Below are positions 54,948 through 63,746 of a stretch of DNA of 64,000 nucleotides, piece after piece. The stretch is from Mycobacterium conspicuum (GTDB lineage: Bacteria > Actinomycetota > Actinomycetes > Mycobacteriales > Mycobacteriaceae). A program made the translations under genes and the position numbers. How positions within the stretch are numbered: position 1 is the first letter of the stretch; each line of letters starts with the position of its first letter. Below the pieces are notes generated by a model. That model had not been told where the DNA came from, did no database searches, and saw only the letters and a program-made list of their open reading frames with translations. The stretch covers positions 5,890,001 through 5,954,000 of the forward strand of contig NZ_AP022613.1 in assembly GCF_010730195.1 (NCBI RefSeq). Reading direction: 5' to 3'.

Positions 54948-56011
54948 GCCGTTTCCTCCTGCCGGCGCACCGACACCTTCACGTCGGGCGGAGCCGGGTT
55001 GTCCAGCCAGCGCAGCACCACGAATCCGCGATGCCGGCCGCCGGTGTCGAGCCAATGGCCGAACCCGACGTCCTGATCGGAGATCGCGATGCGCACCCGC
55101 CCGTCGGCGTCCGGGCGCACCCCCCGGTTGGTGACCGAGCTGTGGCGCCGGCGCGGCTCCAGGCACTCATGCCAGATGTTCTCCAGCGTGACGTTCCAGT
55201 ACCGGGTGTCGGGCGGCTCGATGTCGAGCACCAGCGCCTCGCCGGGTTCGAGGCGGAAGGTGCCCATCATGTACAGGTTGTCCGGGGTGGTGTCGGCCGC
55301 GCCCAGATCGGCGGCCTCGGCGGTCAGCAACACATTGGGACGGTCGAGCAGCTCGGGCTTGATGGTGCGGTGCAGCGTGACCAGCTTCATCAGTGACCAC
55401 GCCATCGCGGTGAACTGTTCGGCGAGGTCGTCGTCGGTCAGCGGCGCCACCGGGTCCGGGTCGAGCGCCTCGATGTGCAACGTGGCCAGCTTTTCGGTGG
55501 CGCGGTCAGCGATGTATTCCCGGACGACGACGGCCGACGCGTCCTCGGGGATCTGCACCCACTGCGCGCCGCTCAGGTCGCCGGGGTCCTGCGCCGACAG
55601 CACCAGGGCGAAGTCGTCACCGCTGAGCCGTAGGTCGGCGTCGCTGACGTAATTGGACATCCGGCGCGGGGTGAGCCCGGTGCCGGCGAGGACCTGAAAG
55701 CCGAGGTAGGCGGTGCCGCCGCGGGTGCCGGCGATGCGGTAGCGGCGATCGCCGCGGATCATGGCCAGGAAGTAGTTGCCGTCCGGGTTGGGGCCGCCGA
55801 TCATCCGGTTCTCGGAGCACATGTCGAAGAACACCGGCCGGGCGAGGTCGGATTCGACCGACATCTGCGAGCACAGCGACGACACCCGGGCGATGACGCG
55901 CAGCCCTTCGAGGAGTTCGCGCTCCGACTCGGCGTCTTCGGTCACGATCTTGGTGACGTCGGCGAGCATCTGCTGAAAGAACTGCCACGCGGCTGTAGAT
56001 GCTTGAGTCAT
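54944..56011 (-). CDS. DUF1214 domain protein
   Basis: This 355-residue protein has GPNPDGNYFLAMIRGDRRYRI and AYLGFQVLAG in the middle and the DUF1214 region YMMGTFRLEPGEALVLDIEPP, YWNVTLENIWHECLEPRRR, SSVTNRGVRPDADGRVRI near the C terminus. The domain's biochemical role is not established. It begins 17 bases from a divergent TetR gene with a palindrome in between, and is cotranscribed with the sulfotransferase. Confidence 0.85.
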   Translation of the reverse strand: MTQASTAAWQFFQQMLADVTKIVTEDAESERELLEGLRVIARVSSLCSQMSVESDLARPVFFDMCSENRMIGGPNPDGNYFLAMIRGDRRYRIAGTRGGTAYLGFQVLAGTGLTPRRMSNYVSDADLRLSGDDFALVLSAQDPGDLSGAQWVQIPEDASAVVVREYIADRATEKLATLHIEALDPDPVAPLTDDDLAEQFTAMAWSLMKLVTLHRTIKPELLDRPNVLLTAEAADLGAADTTPDNLYMMGTFRLEPGEALVLDIEPPDTRYWNVTLENIWHECLEPRRRHSSVTNRGVRPDADGRVRIAISDQDVGFGHWLDTGGRHRGFVVLRWLDNPAPPDVKVSVRRQEETA

Positions 56012-56012
56012 A

Positions 56013-56027
56013 GTCTCATAATTAGAC
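56013..56027. promoter_or_regulatory. GTCT-N7-AGAC palindrome in a 17-base divergent gap
   Basis: GTCTCATAATTAGAC (56013-56027) is an imperfect palindrome filling the space between the DUF1214 start (56011, minus) and the tetR start (56029, plus). Further GTCT elements follow inside tetR (GTCTCAC, GTCTTAG). The gap is too small for two independent leadered promoters, so transcripts are leaderless or the tetR start lies downstream. Confidence 0.6.
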
Positions 56028-56028
56028 G

Positions 56029-56631
56029 ATGTCTCACGTCTTAGATAGTGATTCGCGAGATTCGCTCGCCGACCGGAAGCGGATGGGGATGCGACGGCGC
56101 ATCGCGGCCGTCGCCGCCGAGGTGGTGGCCGCACGCGGTCTGGCGGCGACCAAGGTGGAGCACATCGCGGATGCGGCCGACATCAGCCGGGCGACCTTTT
56201 TCCGCTACTTCAACTCCAAGGAAGACGCCGTCGCCGAGGGCATGAACGTGCACTGGCTCAACCGGATCACTGCGGCGCTGGCGGCCCAAGCCGACGACCT
56301 GACCGCGGTCGAGGCCGTCATCGGAGCCTTTCACGACCTGGCGGACGGATTCGGCGAGATCGAGGAGCAAGTCCGCGAATTGGCCACGCTCACCCGGTCA
56401 TCCGAGACGCTGGACGCGTGGACGCTGCACATCTACGTGCGCTACGAAGAGGCGATCGCCGGACTCATCGCGCCGCGCATACCCCGGCTGATTCCGCAAG
56501 ATCCCCGACCCCGCCTGATCGGGGCGCTGGCGATGGCCACGGTGCGCATCGCGCTGGACGACTGGCTGGTCCACGGCGGGTCGCTGCCCGGCCGCATTCG
56601 CCACGGCCTGGCGGCGATCACGATCGCGTGA
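56029..56631 (+). CDS. TetR-family regulator (of the DUF1214-sulfotransferase operon)
   Basis: This protein of up to 200 residues has an HTH from RRRIAAVAAEVVAARGLAATK to DISRATFFRYFNSKEDAV. ATG 56029 is the furthest start; ATG 56083 or 56089 would give more promoter space and still keep the HTH. It is divergent from the DUF1214 gene, so control of that operon is likely. Its 3' end overlaps the convergent tetR by 14 bases. Confidence 0.9.
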   Translation: MSHVLDSDSRDSLADRKRMGMRRRIAAVAAEVVAARGLAATKVEHIADAADISRATFFRYFNSKEDAVAEGMNVHWLNRITAALAAQADDLTAVEAVIGAFHDLADGFGEIEEQVRELATLTRSSETLDAWTLHIYVRYEEAIAGLIAPRIPRLIPQDPRPRLIGALAMATVRIALDDWLVHGGSLPGRIRHGLAAITIA

Positions 56632-57202
56632 GCCCCGCGACGATCAGCCGCGTGGTCAGTTCCGCCCGTCGCCGCGAATACCGTTGGGCGTCCGACTGGA
56701 TCGGATACACCACGCCGCCGACGATGGCATCCGCGGCCGACTCGGCGGTGGCGTCGTCGATTCCCTCGGCGAGCAGGCGCGTGCGGACGCTGTCGTGCAA
56801 CGGCTTGCTGAACCCGGCCCGAAGCTTCGCCTTGGTGTCTTCGTGCTCCATGCCGGCGACGGTCAGGATTCGCAACATCGCCGAACCGCGCGCCGACGTC
56901 AGGGTCGCGGCCAGTTTGCGCACCCACCCCACCAGGTCGGCGGACAGGTCGTCGGTGTGGTCCACCGACGCCAGGATCCTGTCGGCGTCCTCGAGCATGA
57001 CGTCGGCGACCAGCGCGGGACGACTGGGCCACCAGCGGTAGATGGTCTGCTTGCCTACCCCGGCCCGAGCGGCCACCGCCTCGATCGTCAGACCGTCGAA
57101 CCCGCGCTCGAGCAGCAATTCGCGGGTGGCGGTGACGATCGCCATGCGCGACTTCTCACTGCGGCGCCGGGGCGGGCTGACCGGGGTGAGATCGGTTGGC
57201 AT
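56618..57202 (-). CDS. TetR-family regulator (divergent from FadE-like gene)
   Basis: This 194-residue protein has an HTH from MAIVTATRELLLERGFDGL to GKQTIYRWWPSRPALVADV, with a C-terminal ligand domain. ATG 57202 is preferred; 17 more codons upstream run into the operator region. A 19-base palindrome lies between it and the double acyl-CoA dehydrogenase, which it probably represses. Confidence 0.92.
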   Translation of the reverse strand: MPTDLTPVSPPRRRSEKSRMAIVTATRELLLERGFDGLTIEAVAARAGVGKQTIYRWWPSRPALVADVMLEDADRILASVDHTDDLSADLVGWVRKLAATLTSARGSAMLRILTVAGMEHEDTKAKLRAGFSKPLHDSVRTRLLAEGIDDATAESAADAIVGGVVYPIQSDAQRYSRRRAELTTRLIVAGLTRS

Positions 57203-57256
57203 CTGGCTGGACCCTCGCTTTACATCTGGTGACCCGCTCCCGTAGTCTGCCACACG

Positions 57257-57275
57257 ACGAGACGGTCCGTCTCGT
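57257..57275. promoter_or_regulatory. perfect palindromic operator ACGAGACGG-T-CCGTCTCGT
   Basis: Two perfectly complementary nine-base arms surround a single T. The site is 55 bases upstream of the tetR ATG and 26 bases upstream of the dehydrogenase GTG, the expected place for control of both divergent genes. Confidence 0.75.
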
Positions 57276-57300
57276 GACGCGGAAAGGATATCGCGCTGCC

Positions 57301-59520
57301 GTGACGCTGGGACTGATGCCGGAGCAGCGAGAACTCAGCGACGCCGTCACACAGTTCGCCGCGCGGCACGCCCCCATCGCCGCCACCCGCGACAGCTTCG
57401 ACATGCTGGCCGCCGGACGACTGCCGACCTGGTGGGACGCACTGGTGGACAACGGCTTTCACGCCGTGCACCTGCCCGAGCACCTCGGCGGCCAGGGCGG
57501 GCGACTGATCGACGCGGCATGCGTCCTGGAATCGGCGGCCAAGGCGCTGCTCCCCGGCCCGTTGCTGCCGACCGTGACGGCGGGAGCCGTCGCGCTGCTG
57601 GCCGACACCGCGCCGGCCGCCGAGGCTCTGGTGCGCGACCTGGCCTCGGGGGCTCCGGCAGCGGTCGTGCTGCCCGACGACGGCGACTTCAAGGCGCGCG
57701 CCGACGGACGACGATGGCTCGTCAGCGGGGCCTCGCGGGTCGTTCTTGGCGCGTGCTCCGCGCGGGTGATCCTGCTCGCCGCCCGCGCCGACGACGGCGA
57801 GCTGGTGTGGGTGCCCGTGGACACCGGCCGGCCCACCGCGGCGGTCGAATCGGCGAGCGGCACCGACCTCGTCGGCGATGTGGGGATCCTGCGGCTCGAC
57901 GATTACCGCACCGACGCCGTGCTCACCGGTATCGACCCCGAACGCGCGAAATGCGTCGCGGTGGGACTCGTCGCGGCCACCACGGCCGGCATCGCGCAGT
58001 GGTGCGTCGAGGCGGTGACCGCCCACCTGCGCACCCGGGAGCAGTTCGGCAAAATCATCGGCACCTTCCAGGCGTTGCAGCACGGCGCGGCAATGCTTTT
58101 GGTCAACAGCGAGTTGGCCACCGCGGCGGCCTGGGACGCGGTGCGGGCCGCCGACGAATCGCTCGACCAGCACCGCCTCGCCGCGGCCGGCGCCGCGACG
58201 ATCGCGGTCTCGCCGACCCCGGACCTGGTGCTCGACGCCTTGACGATGCTCGGCGCGATCGGGTTCACCTGGGAACACGATGTACACCTGTACTGGCGGC
58301 GGGCCATCAGCCTGGCGGGATCGATCGGCCCGGCCAATCGGTGGGCGCGCCTGCTGGGACAGTTGGCCTGCGGCATGCAGCGCGACATGTCCGTCAACCT
58401 GGGTGACGCCGAATCCGAATTCCGTTGCTGGGTCGCCGAAAAGCTAAACGCGGCGATGCGGCTGGACAACGACAAACCGCCACCGCACGGCGACTACGAG
58501 GACCAGGCCACCGGGCCGCGGCGCACGTTGCTCGCCGACGCCGGCCTCATCGTGCCGCACTGGCCGAAGCCGTGGGGCGTCGACGCCGGCCCGCTAAAAC
58601 AGCTCATCATCGACGAGGAGTTCGCCAAGCGACCCGGGTTGGTCCGGCCGTCGCTGAACATCGCCGAGTGGATCCTGCCGTCGGTCCTGGCCGCCGCGCC
58701 AAAAGCCTTGCAGGAGAGGCTGATCCCGGCGACGCAACGCGGCGACATCTGGTGGTGCCAGCTGTTCAGTGAGCCCGGGGCCGGCTCCGACCTCGCGTCG
58801 CTGGCCACCCGGGCGACCAAGGTCGACGGCGGCTGGCGGATCAACGGCCACAAGATCTGGACGTCGCTGGCGCAGTACGCCGATCTGGGCGCGCTGCTGG
58901 CCCGCACCGACCCCGAGGCCAGCAAGCACCGCGGCATCGGCTACTTCATCCTCGACATGCGGTCCCCCGGGGTAGAGGTCCAGCCGATCAAAACCGCGAC
59001 CGGCGAGGCGCACTTCAACGAAGTCTTCCTCAACGACGTCTTCATCCCCGACGACATGCTGCTCGGCGGCCCGACCGACGGATGGAGCCTGGCGATCTCG
59101 ACCATGGCCGAAGAGCGTTCGGCCATCAGCGGATACGTCAAATTCGACCGCGCCGTGGCGCTGCGCAGGCTCGCGGCCGAACCGGGTCCCGACCGTGACG
59201 ACGCCGAGCGGGCGCTGGGCGAGCTCGACGCCTACACCAACGCCATCCGAGCGCTCGGGGTCCGGGAAACCATCCGGCTGCTCGACGGGCAGCCATCCGG
59301 CCCGGCGTCGAGCATCGCCAAGGTGGCGATGAACGTCCTGCTGCGGCGGACGTTCGAAGCCACCCTGCGACTGTGTGGGCAGACGGCCATGGTCACCGAC
59401 TCCGAACCCGCGGTCGTCGGCCCCTACCTGCATCTGCCGGCTGAGCTGATCGGCGGCGGAACCAGGGAAATCCAGCTGAACATCATCGCGCAGATGATTC
59501 TCGGCTTACCGCGAAAGTAA
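57301..59520 (+). CDS. double-length acyl-CoA dehydrogenase (two fused ACAD domains)
   Basis: The 739-residue protein contains two ACAD domains. Domain one is about residues 1-375 (EQRELSDAVTQFAARHAP, LREQFGKIIGTFQALQH region). Domain two is about 385-739 (WWCQLFSEPGAGSDLASLATRAT, INGHKIWTSLAQYADLG). At the end of domain two IGGGTREIQLNIIAQMILGLPR replaces the EGT catalytic Glu with Gly, as in several steroid-type mycobacterial ACADs. The fusion resembles heterotetrameric FadE pairs. GTG 57301 is the best start. It leads an operon with thiolase-like, DUF35, VOC and NTF2-like genes. Confidence 0.9.
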   Translation: MTLGLMPEQRELSDAVTQFAARHAPIAATRDSFDMLAAGRLPTWWDALVDNGFHAVHLPEHLGGQGGRLIDAACVLESAAKALLPGPLLPTVTAGAVALLADTAPAAEALVRDLASGAPAAVVLPDDGDFKARADGRRWLVSGASRVVLGACSARVILLAARADDGELVWVPVDTGRPTAAVESASGTDLVGDVGILRLDDYRTDAVLTGIDPERAKCVAVGLVAATTAGIAQWCVEAVTAHLRTREQFGKIIGTFQALQHGAAMLLVNSELATAAAWDAVRAADESLDQHRLAAAGAATIAVSPTPDLVLDALTMLGAIGFTWEHDVHLYWRRAISLAGSIGPANRWARLLGQLACGMQRDMSVNLGDAESEFRCWVAEKLNAAMRLDNDKPPPHGDYEDQATGPRRTLLADAGLIVPHWPKPWGVDAGPLKQLIIDEEFAKRPGLVRPSLNIAEWILPSVLAAAPKALQERLIPATQRGDIWWCQLFSEPGAGSDLASLATRATKVDGGWRINGHKIWTSLAQYADLGALLARTDPEASKHRGIGYFILDMRSPGVEVQPIKTATGEAHFNEVFLNDVFIPDDMLLGGPTDGWSLAISTMAEERSAISGYVKFDRAVALRRLAAEPGPDRDDAERALGELDAYTNAIRALGVRETIRLLDGQPSGPASSIAKVAMNVLLRRTFEATLRLCGQTAMVTDSEPAVVGPYLHLPAELIGGGTREIQLNIIAQMILGLPRK

Positions 59521-59529
59521 GGCAACCAC

Positions 59530-60738
59530 ATGGGATTACGCGGAGAGGCCGCGATCGTCGGCTACGTCGAGCTGCCACCCGAGCGGATGAACAAGGCGTC
59601 TCCCGCGCCCTTCGCACTGGAACAATGGGCCGAACTCGGTGCCGCCGCTCTCGATGACGCGGGACTGCCCTTCGAGGTCGTCAACGGCATCGTGGCGTCA
59701 CACCTGTCGGAGTCGGAGATCTTTGTCCCGTCGACCATCGCCGAATATCTCGGTGTGGGTGCGAAATTCGCCGAGCACGTGGACCTCGGCGGGGCCAGCG
59801 CCGCGGCGATGGTGTGGCGGGCGGCCGCGGCCGTCGAACTCGGCATCTGCGACGCCGTCGTGTGCGCGCTGCCCGCCCGATACATCACGCCCATGTCCAG
59901 TAAGAAGCCCAAAACCTATGGCGACGCCCTGTACTTCGGATCGTCGAGCAACCAATACGGTTCTCCGCAGGCCGAATTCGAGATCCCGTACGGCAACCTC
60001 GGCCAAAACGGGCCCTACGGTCAGGTGGCGACGCGCTACGCCGCGGTCTACGGCTACGACGAACGTGCGATGGCCAAGATCGTCGTCGACACGCGGGTCA
60101 ACGCCAACCACACCGAGGGCGCCGTCTGGAAGGACAAGCCGCTCACCGTGGATGACGTGCTGGCGAGCCCGGTCATCGCCGACCCGCTGCACATGCTGGA
60201 GATCGTCATGCCGTGCGTCGGGGGCGCGGCGGTGGTGGTGGCCAACGCCGACCTGGCGCGCCGGGGGCGCAACCGCCCGGTGTGGGTCAAAGGCTTCGGC
60301 GAACACGTTCCGTTCAAGACTCCGACCTACGCCGCCGATCTGCTTCGCACACCGATCGTGGAGGCCGCCGACACCGCGTTCGCCATGACGGATCTGACCC
60401 GCGACCAGATGGACATGGTGTCGATCTACGACTGCTACACCATCACCGTGCTGCTGTCGCTAGAGGACGCCGGATTCTGCGAAAAGGGCAAGGGCATGGA
60501 ATTCGTGGCCGGCCACGACCTCACCTTCCGCGGTGATTTCCCGCTGAACACCGCCGGCGGCCAACTCGGCTTCGGCCAAGCGGGATTGGCGGGCGGCATG
60601 CACCACGTGTGCGACGCCACCCGCCAGATCATGGGCCGCGCCGGCGACGCCCAGGTCGCCGACTGCAACCGCGCGTTCGTCTCCGGGAACGGCGGGATCC
60701 TGTCCGAGCAGACGGCGCTCGTCCTGGAGGGAGACTGA
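59530..60738 (+). CDS. thiolase-like protein (SCP-x/Ltp2 type)
   Basis: This 402-residue thiolase-fold protein begins GEAAIVGYVELPPERMNK and has VDLGGASAAAMVWRAAAAVELG where a thiolase would show its nucleophilic Cys, which is absent. MVSIYDCYTITVLLSLEDAGFC resembles the YDxFT block of Ltp-type proteins. It is followed within three bases by a DUF35-like gene. A retro-aldolase or lyase role on a CoA thioester is plausible, and true thiolysis is less likely. Confidence 0.85.
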   Translation: MGLRGEAAIVGYVELPPERMNKASPAPFALEQWAELGAAALDDAGLPFEVVNGIVASHLSESEIFVPSTIAEYLGVGAKFAEHVDLGGASAAAMVWRAAAAVELGICDAVVCALPARYITPMSSKKPKTYGDALYFGSSSNQYGSPQAEFEIPYGNLGQNGPYGQVATRYAAVYGYDERAMAKIVVDTRVNANHTEGAVWKDKPLTVDDVLASPVIADPLHMLEIVMPCVGGAAVVVANADLARRGRNRPVWVKGFGEHVPFKTPTYAADLLRTPIVEAADTAFAMTDLTRDQMDMVSIYDCYTITVLLSLEDAGFCEKGKGMEFVAGHDLTFRGDFPLNTAGGQLGFGQAGLAGGMHHVCDATRQIMGRAGDAQVADCNRAFVSGNGGILSEQTALVLEGD

Positions 60739-60740
60739 CC

Positions 60741-61157
60741 GTGGCCACCATGGAACGCCCGATGCCGGTCAAAACGCCTACCACCGCGCCGTTTTGGGAT
60801 GCGTTGGCGCAGCATCGCATAGTCATCCAGTACTCACCGTCGTCGCAGTCCTACGTGTTCTATCCGCGGGTGCGCGCGCCGCGCACGCTGGCCAACGACC
60901 TGGAATGGCGCGAGATCTCGGGGATGGGCACGCTGTACTCCTACACCGTCGCGCGCCGACCGGTCAGCCCGCATTTCGCCGACGCGGTGCCCCAACTGCT
61001 GGCCATCGTCGAGTGGGACGAGGGCCCGCGGTTTTCCACCGAGATGGTCAACGTCGACCCGGATCAGCTGCGCGTCGGCATGCGGGTGCGGCCGGTGTTC
61101 TTCGACCATCCCGAACACGAGGTCACCCTGCTGCGCTACGAGCCCGCCGAGCAGTGA
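60741..61157 (+). CDS. DUF35 OB-fold protein lacking zinc ribbon cysteines
   Basis: This 138-residue partner of the preceding thiolase-like protein has the OB fold (GMGTLYSYTVARRPVSPHFADAVPQLLAIVEWDEG). At the two CxxC positions it reads YSPSS and RAPRT, and there is no cysteine in the whole protein, so the zinc ribbon has been lost. The GTG start lies two bases after the upstream stop. Confidence 0.87.
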   Translation: MATMERPMPVKTPTTAPFWDALAQHRIVIQYSPSSQSYVFYPRVRAPRTLANDLEWREISGMGTLYSYTVARRPVSPHFADAVPQLLAIVEWDEGPRFSTEMVNVDPDQLRVGMRVRPVFFDHPEHEVTLLRYEPAEQ

Positions 61158-61172
61158 CGTAACTTAACTCCC

Positions 61173-61697
61173 ATGAGCCGGATCTTTGGTCGGGTGGCGC
61201 AGATCGGCTATGTCGTGGTTGACATCGAGGCGTCGATGCGGCAGTGGCTCCGGCACGGGGTGGGCCCGTGGTTTTACATCGAGCGGGTCCAGACGGATTA
61301 CTTCCGGCACCGCGGCGTCGACTCCCCGGTGGAAATGAGCATCGCGTTGGCCAATTCCGGCGACGTCCAGCTCGAGCTCATCCAACAGCGCAACGACGCG
61401 CCCTCGATGTACCGGGAGTTCCTCGATTCCGGCCGCTCGGGCGCCCAACACATCGCCTACTGGACCACCGAGTTCGAAGCCCTCTACCAGCGCGCGCTGG
61501 CGGCCGGCTACACCGTGGGCCACGAGGGCCAAATCGGCGGCGAGCGAGGCAAATTCGCCTACCTCGACACCGAGCACGACCAAGGGACCGTCATCGAGAT
61601 CTCCGACATCAGCGGTGCCAAGGGTCAGCTGTTCGCCTATATCCGCGAACAGGCGGACAGCTGGGACGGCACCGACCCGATCCGCCGCATCGGCTGA
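61173..61697 (+). CDS. VOC/glyoxalase-family protein
   Basis: This 174-residue protein of the vicinal-oxygen-chelate fold has IGYVVVDIEASMRQWLRHGVGPWF, VQLELIQQRNDAPSMYREFL, AQHIAYWTTEFEALYQRALAAGY and GTVIEISD, resembling methylmalonyl-CoA-epimerase-like members. TAACTT at 61160-61165 could serve as an internal leaderless -10. It is in the FadE/thiolase operon. The reaction is unknown. Confidence 0.85.
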   Translation: MSRIFGRVAQIGYVVVDIEASMRQWLRHGVGPWFYIERVQTDYFRHRGVDSPVEMSIALANSGDVQLELIQQRNDAPSMYREFLDSGRSGAQHIAYWTTEFEALYQRALAAGYTVGHEGQIGGERGKFAYLDTEHDQGTVIEISDISGAKGQLFAYIREQADSWDGTDPIRRIG

Positions 61698-61715
61698 GCA
61701 AGAAAGGCCTGGGAA

Positions 61716-62093
61716 ATGGGTGACATCGACGACGATCGGCGTGCCCGCCGCGAAGCCCGCGTGATCGAGCACATGCAGAGCGAGAACGTGCAGGAGTGGG
61801 ACCGCACCATGGCGACGTTCAGCCACCCCCGCTACGAACTGCCCGACGGCACCGTCATCGACGGCACCGACGACGTGATGAAGTACTGGATCGAGGGCCG
61901 CACGCTGGTGCCCGATCAGACCAACGAGTTGATCGAACTCACCCACCGCGACGACGGCGACGTGCTGATCGAATTCTGGCTGCGGGGGACGCCCGTCGGT
62001 GAAGCACCCTTCGAGGTCCGGCTGTGGGCGGTGTTCGGCTTCGACGACGACGACCTGATTACCGGCGAGCGGGTGTACGCCAACAAGCCTTAG
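61716..62093 (+). CDS. NTF2/SnoaL-like protein
   Basis: This 125-residue alpha+beta-barrel protein (RREARVIEHMQSENVQEWDRTM, FSHPRYELPDGTVIDG, LIEFWLRGTPVG) fits the SnoaL-like polyketide cyclase/NTF2 fold. It lacks the Arg-x-Asp pair of epoxide hydrolases. GAAAGG precedes the ATG. It is the last gene of the operon and its stop overlaps the convergent TIM-barrel gene by four bases. Confidence 0.82.
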   Translation: MGDIDDDRRARREARVIEHMQSENVQEWDRTMATFSHPRYELPDGTVIDGTDDVMKYWIEGRTLVPDQTNELIELTHRDDGDVLIEFWLRGTPVGEAPFEVRLWAVFGFDDDDLITGERVYANKP

Positions 62094-62902
62094 CGGCAAC
62101 CCAACTGCCGCGCGGCCGCCACGCATGGCCGCAGCCGATCCATCGGGCCCACACCCGCCTCGGCAAGGCTCCGCATCGGAATCTCCAGACCGACCACCAC
62201 ATCGACCGGCACCGCGGCGAGAATCTCGGTGAGCGGCAGCTCCCCGTCGCCCGGAGCCATCCGCTCGTACATCGCCTCCTGAAGGTAGGACTCGCGGCGT
62301 GGCTGCAGCGTGGTGTCGCTGAGCTGGACGTAGCCGATGTTCTCCGGGCCGAGTTCGCGAAGTTCGGCGGCACCCAAGCCCGACCGCACCCAGTGCATGG
62401 TGTCCAGCGTCAGCCGCAGACCGGGGCTGCCGACGTGTTCGATGGCCGCGAGCAGCGTGGCCGGGTCGCCGATCGTCGCCCCGGGCGCCAATTCGACGGT
62501 GGTTCGGATGCCGCGCGCGGCGGCCATCTCGGCAAGCGTGGCCAGTTGGTCGAATGTGCGGTTGCGATCCCGGTCGAAGCTCAGGGTGTTGATCTGCGCG
62601 GCCCCGAGTTCGGCCATGACGTCCAGATCGGCGGCCAGGCCGGCGACGTCGGTGTCCGCGGTGATGACCATGCCCTCGCCCAGGGAGATGCCGACGCCGC
62701 GCTCATCCATCGCGGCCAGCAGCTCGCGCCTGAGCGCACGGTCGTCTTTGAGTGAGAAGGCCGGATAGCCAAGGGATTTCAGTGGGCGCCCGACCAGCGC
62801 GGTGGAGATGTAGCGGCAGCCCAGATCGGCGGCCAGATGCACGAAGTCGGCGGGCGGCAGTCCGAAGACGCTGATGAACTCGATGCCGAGATCGCGCGAC
62901 AA
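62090..62902 (-). CDS. sugar phosphate isomerase/epimerase-like TIM barrel
   Basis: This 270-residue AP-endonuclease-2/xylose-isomerase-like barrel has ISVFGLPPADFVHLAADLGC, GISLGEGMVITAD, RTTVELAPGATIGDPATLL, LRLTLDTMHWVRSG and MAPGDGELPLTEIL, giving metal ligands Glu, Asp, His. TTG 62902 is the only start near the family N terminus, six bases after the SDR stop. The substrate is unknown. Confidence 0.82.
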   Translation of the reverse strand: MSRDLGIEFISVFGLPPADFVHLAADLGCRYISTALVGRPLKSLGYPAFSLKDDRALRRELLAAMDERGVGISLGEGMVITADTDVAGLAADLDVMAELGAAQINTLSFDRDRNRTFDQLATLAEMAAARGIRTTVELAPGATIGDPATLLAAIEHVGSPGLRLTLDTMHWVRSGLGAAELRELGPENIGYVQLSDTTLQPRRESYLQEAMYERMAPGDGELPLTEILAAVPVDVVVGLEIPMRSLAEAGVGPMDRLRPCVAAARQLGCR

Positions 62903-62908
62903 CGGCGG

Positions 62909-63679
62909 TTAACCGCCCACCATCATCAAGCCGCCGTCCACGGCGAGCAGTTGCCCGGTGATGAAGTCAGCACCCGGCCCGGCCAAAAAAACCAGCATCG
63001 GCCCGACATCCCGCGCGGGATCTCCGAGCGTGCCGCCGATGGGGATCATCATTTGCATCTGCTGGTCGACGAGGCCGGCGGCTTCCGGGCCGAGGAACTC
63101 GCGGAATCGGTCCGCTCCGGGAGTCTTGACCGCCGGCGCCAGCGCGTTGACGGTGACCTTGTCGGCGCCCCAGGCCTTGGCGGCCGACCTCGTCCACGCC
63201 TGGACCGCGCCCTTCGTCGCGGCGTAGACGGCCGAAATCGGGCTTCCCATAACGGCTTCGGAGGATCCGAAGTTGATGATCTTGCCCCCTCTGGGGTCTT
63301 GGTCCTTCATGACGGTGTAGGCGGCCTGGTTGGTGAGGATGGTCGCCTTCACGTTGGTGTCCAACAGGAACGAAATGTCGTCGGGTCCGATGTATCCCGG
63401 TATCCCGGATTGCCACAGGCCCGCCGCGTTCACCAAGACGTCGAGGCCGCCGAGGTGTTGGGCGGCCCGCTGCACGGTCGCCGAGACCGCGTCGGCGTCC
63501 CGCGCATCGCATTGCAGCCAGGTGGCCGTCAGGTCATCCGGCGGCGGTGTCTGGTGATAGGTGGCGACGATCTCGGCGCCCGCCTCGGAGAGCACCCGGA
63601 CCGCGGCCGCGCCGATGCCGGTAGCGGCGCCGGTGACCAGGATTCGTCGGCCTTGCAGTGGTGGCGACACATTTGACAT
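62909..63679 (-). CDS. short-chain dehydrogenase/reductase
   Basis: This 256-residue classical SDR has VTGAATGIGAAAVRVL, NAAGLW, a Ser in FGSSEAVMG, YAATKGAVQ (catalytic Tyr and Lys) and the C-terminal FITGQLLAVDGGLMM. NAD(P)-dependent oxidation or reduction is expected. It is cotranscribed with the TIM-barrel isomerase downstream. Confidence 0.92.
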   Translation of the reverse strand: MSNVSPPLQGRRILVTGAATGIGAAAVRVLSEAGAEIVATYHQTPPPDDLTATWLQCDARDADAVSATVQRAAQHLGGLDVLVNAAGLWQSGIPGYIGPDDISFLLDTNVKATILTNQAAYTVMKDQDPRGGKIINFGSSEAVMGSPISAVYAATKGAVQAWTRSAAKAWGADKVTVNALAPAVKTPGADRFREFLGPEAAGLVDQQMQMMIPIGGTLGDPARDVGPMLVFLAGPGADFITGQLLAVDGGLMMVGG

Positions 63680-63746
63680 GGCCGAAACATACCAAGGCGG
63701 CCAACGCGGTCAGGGCTCCGAATCCGGTCCCGGGTCGGCGAGCTCG

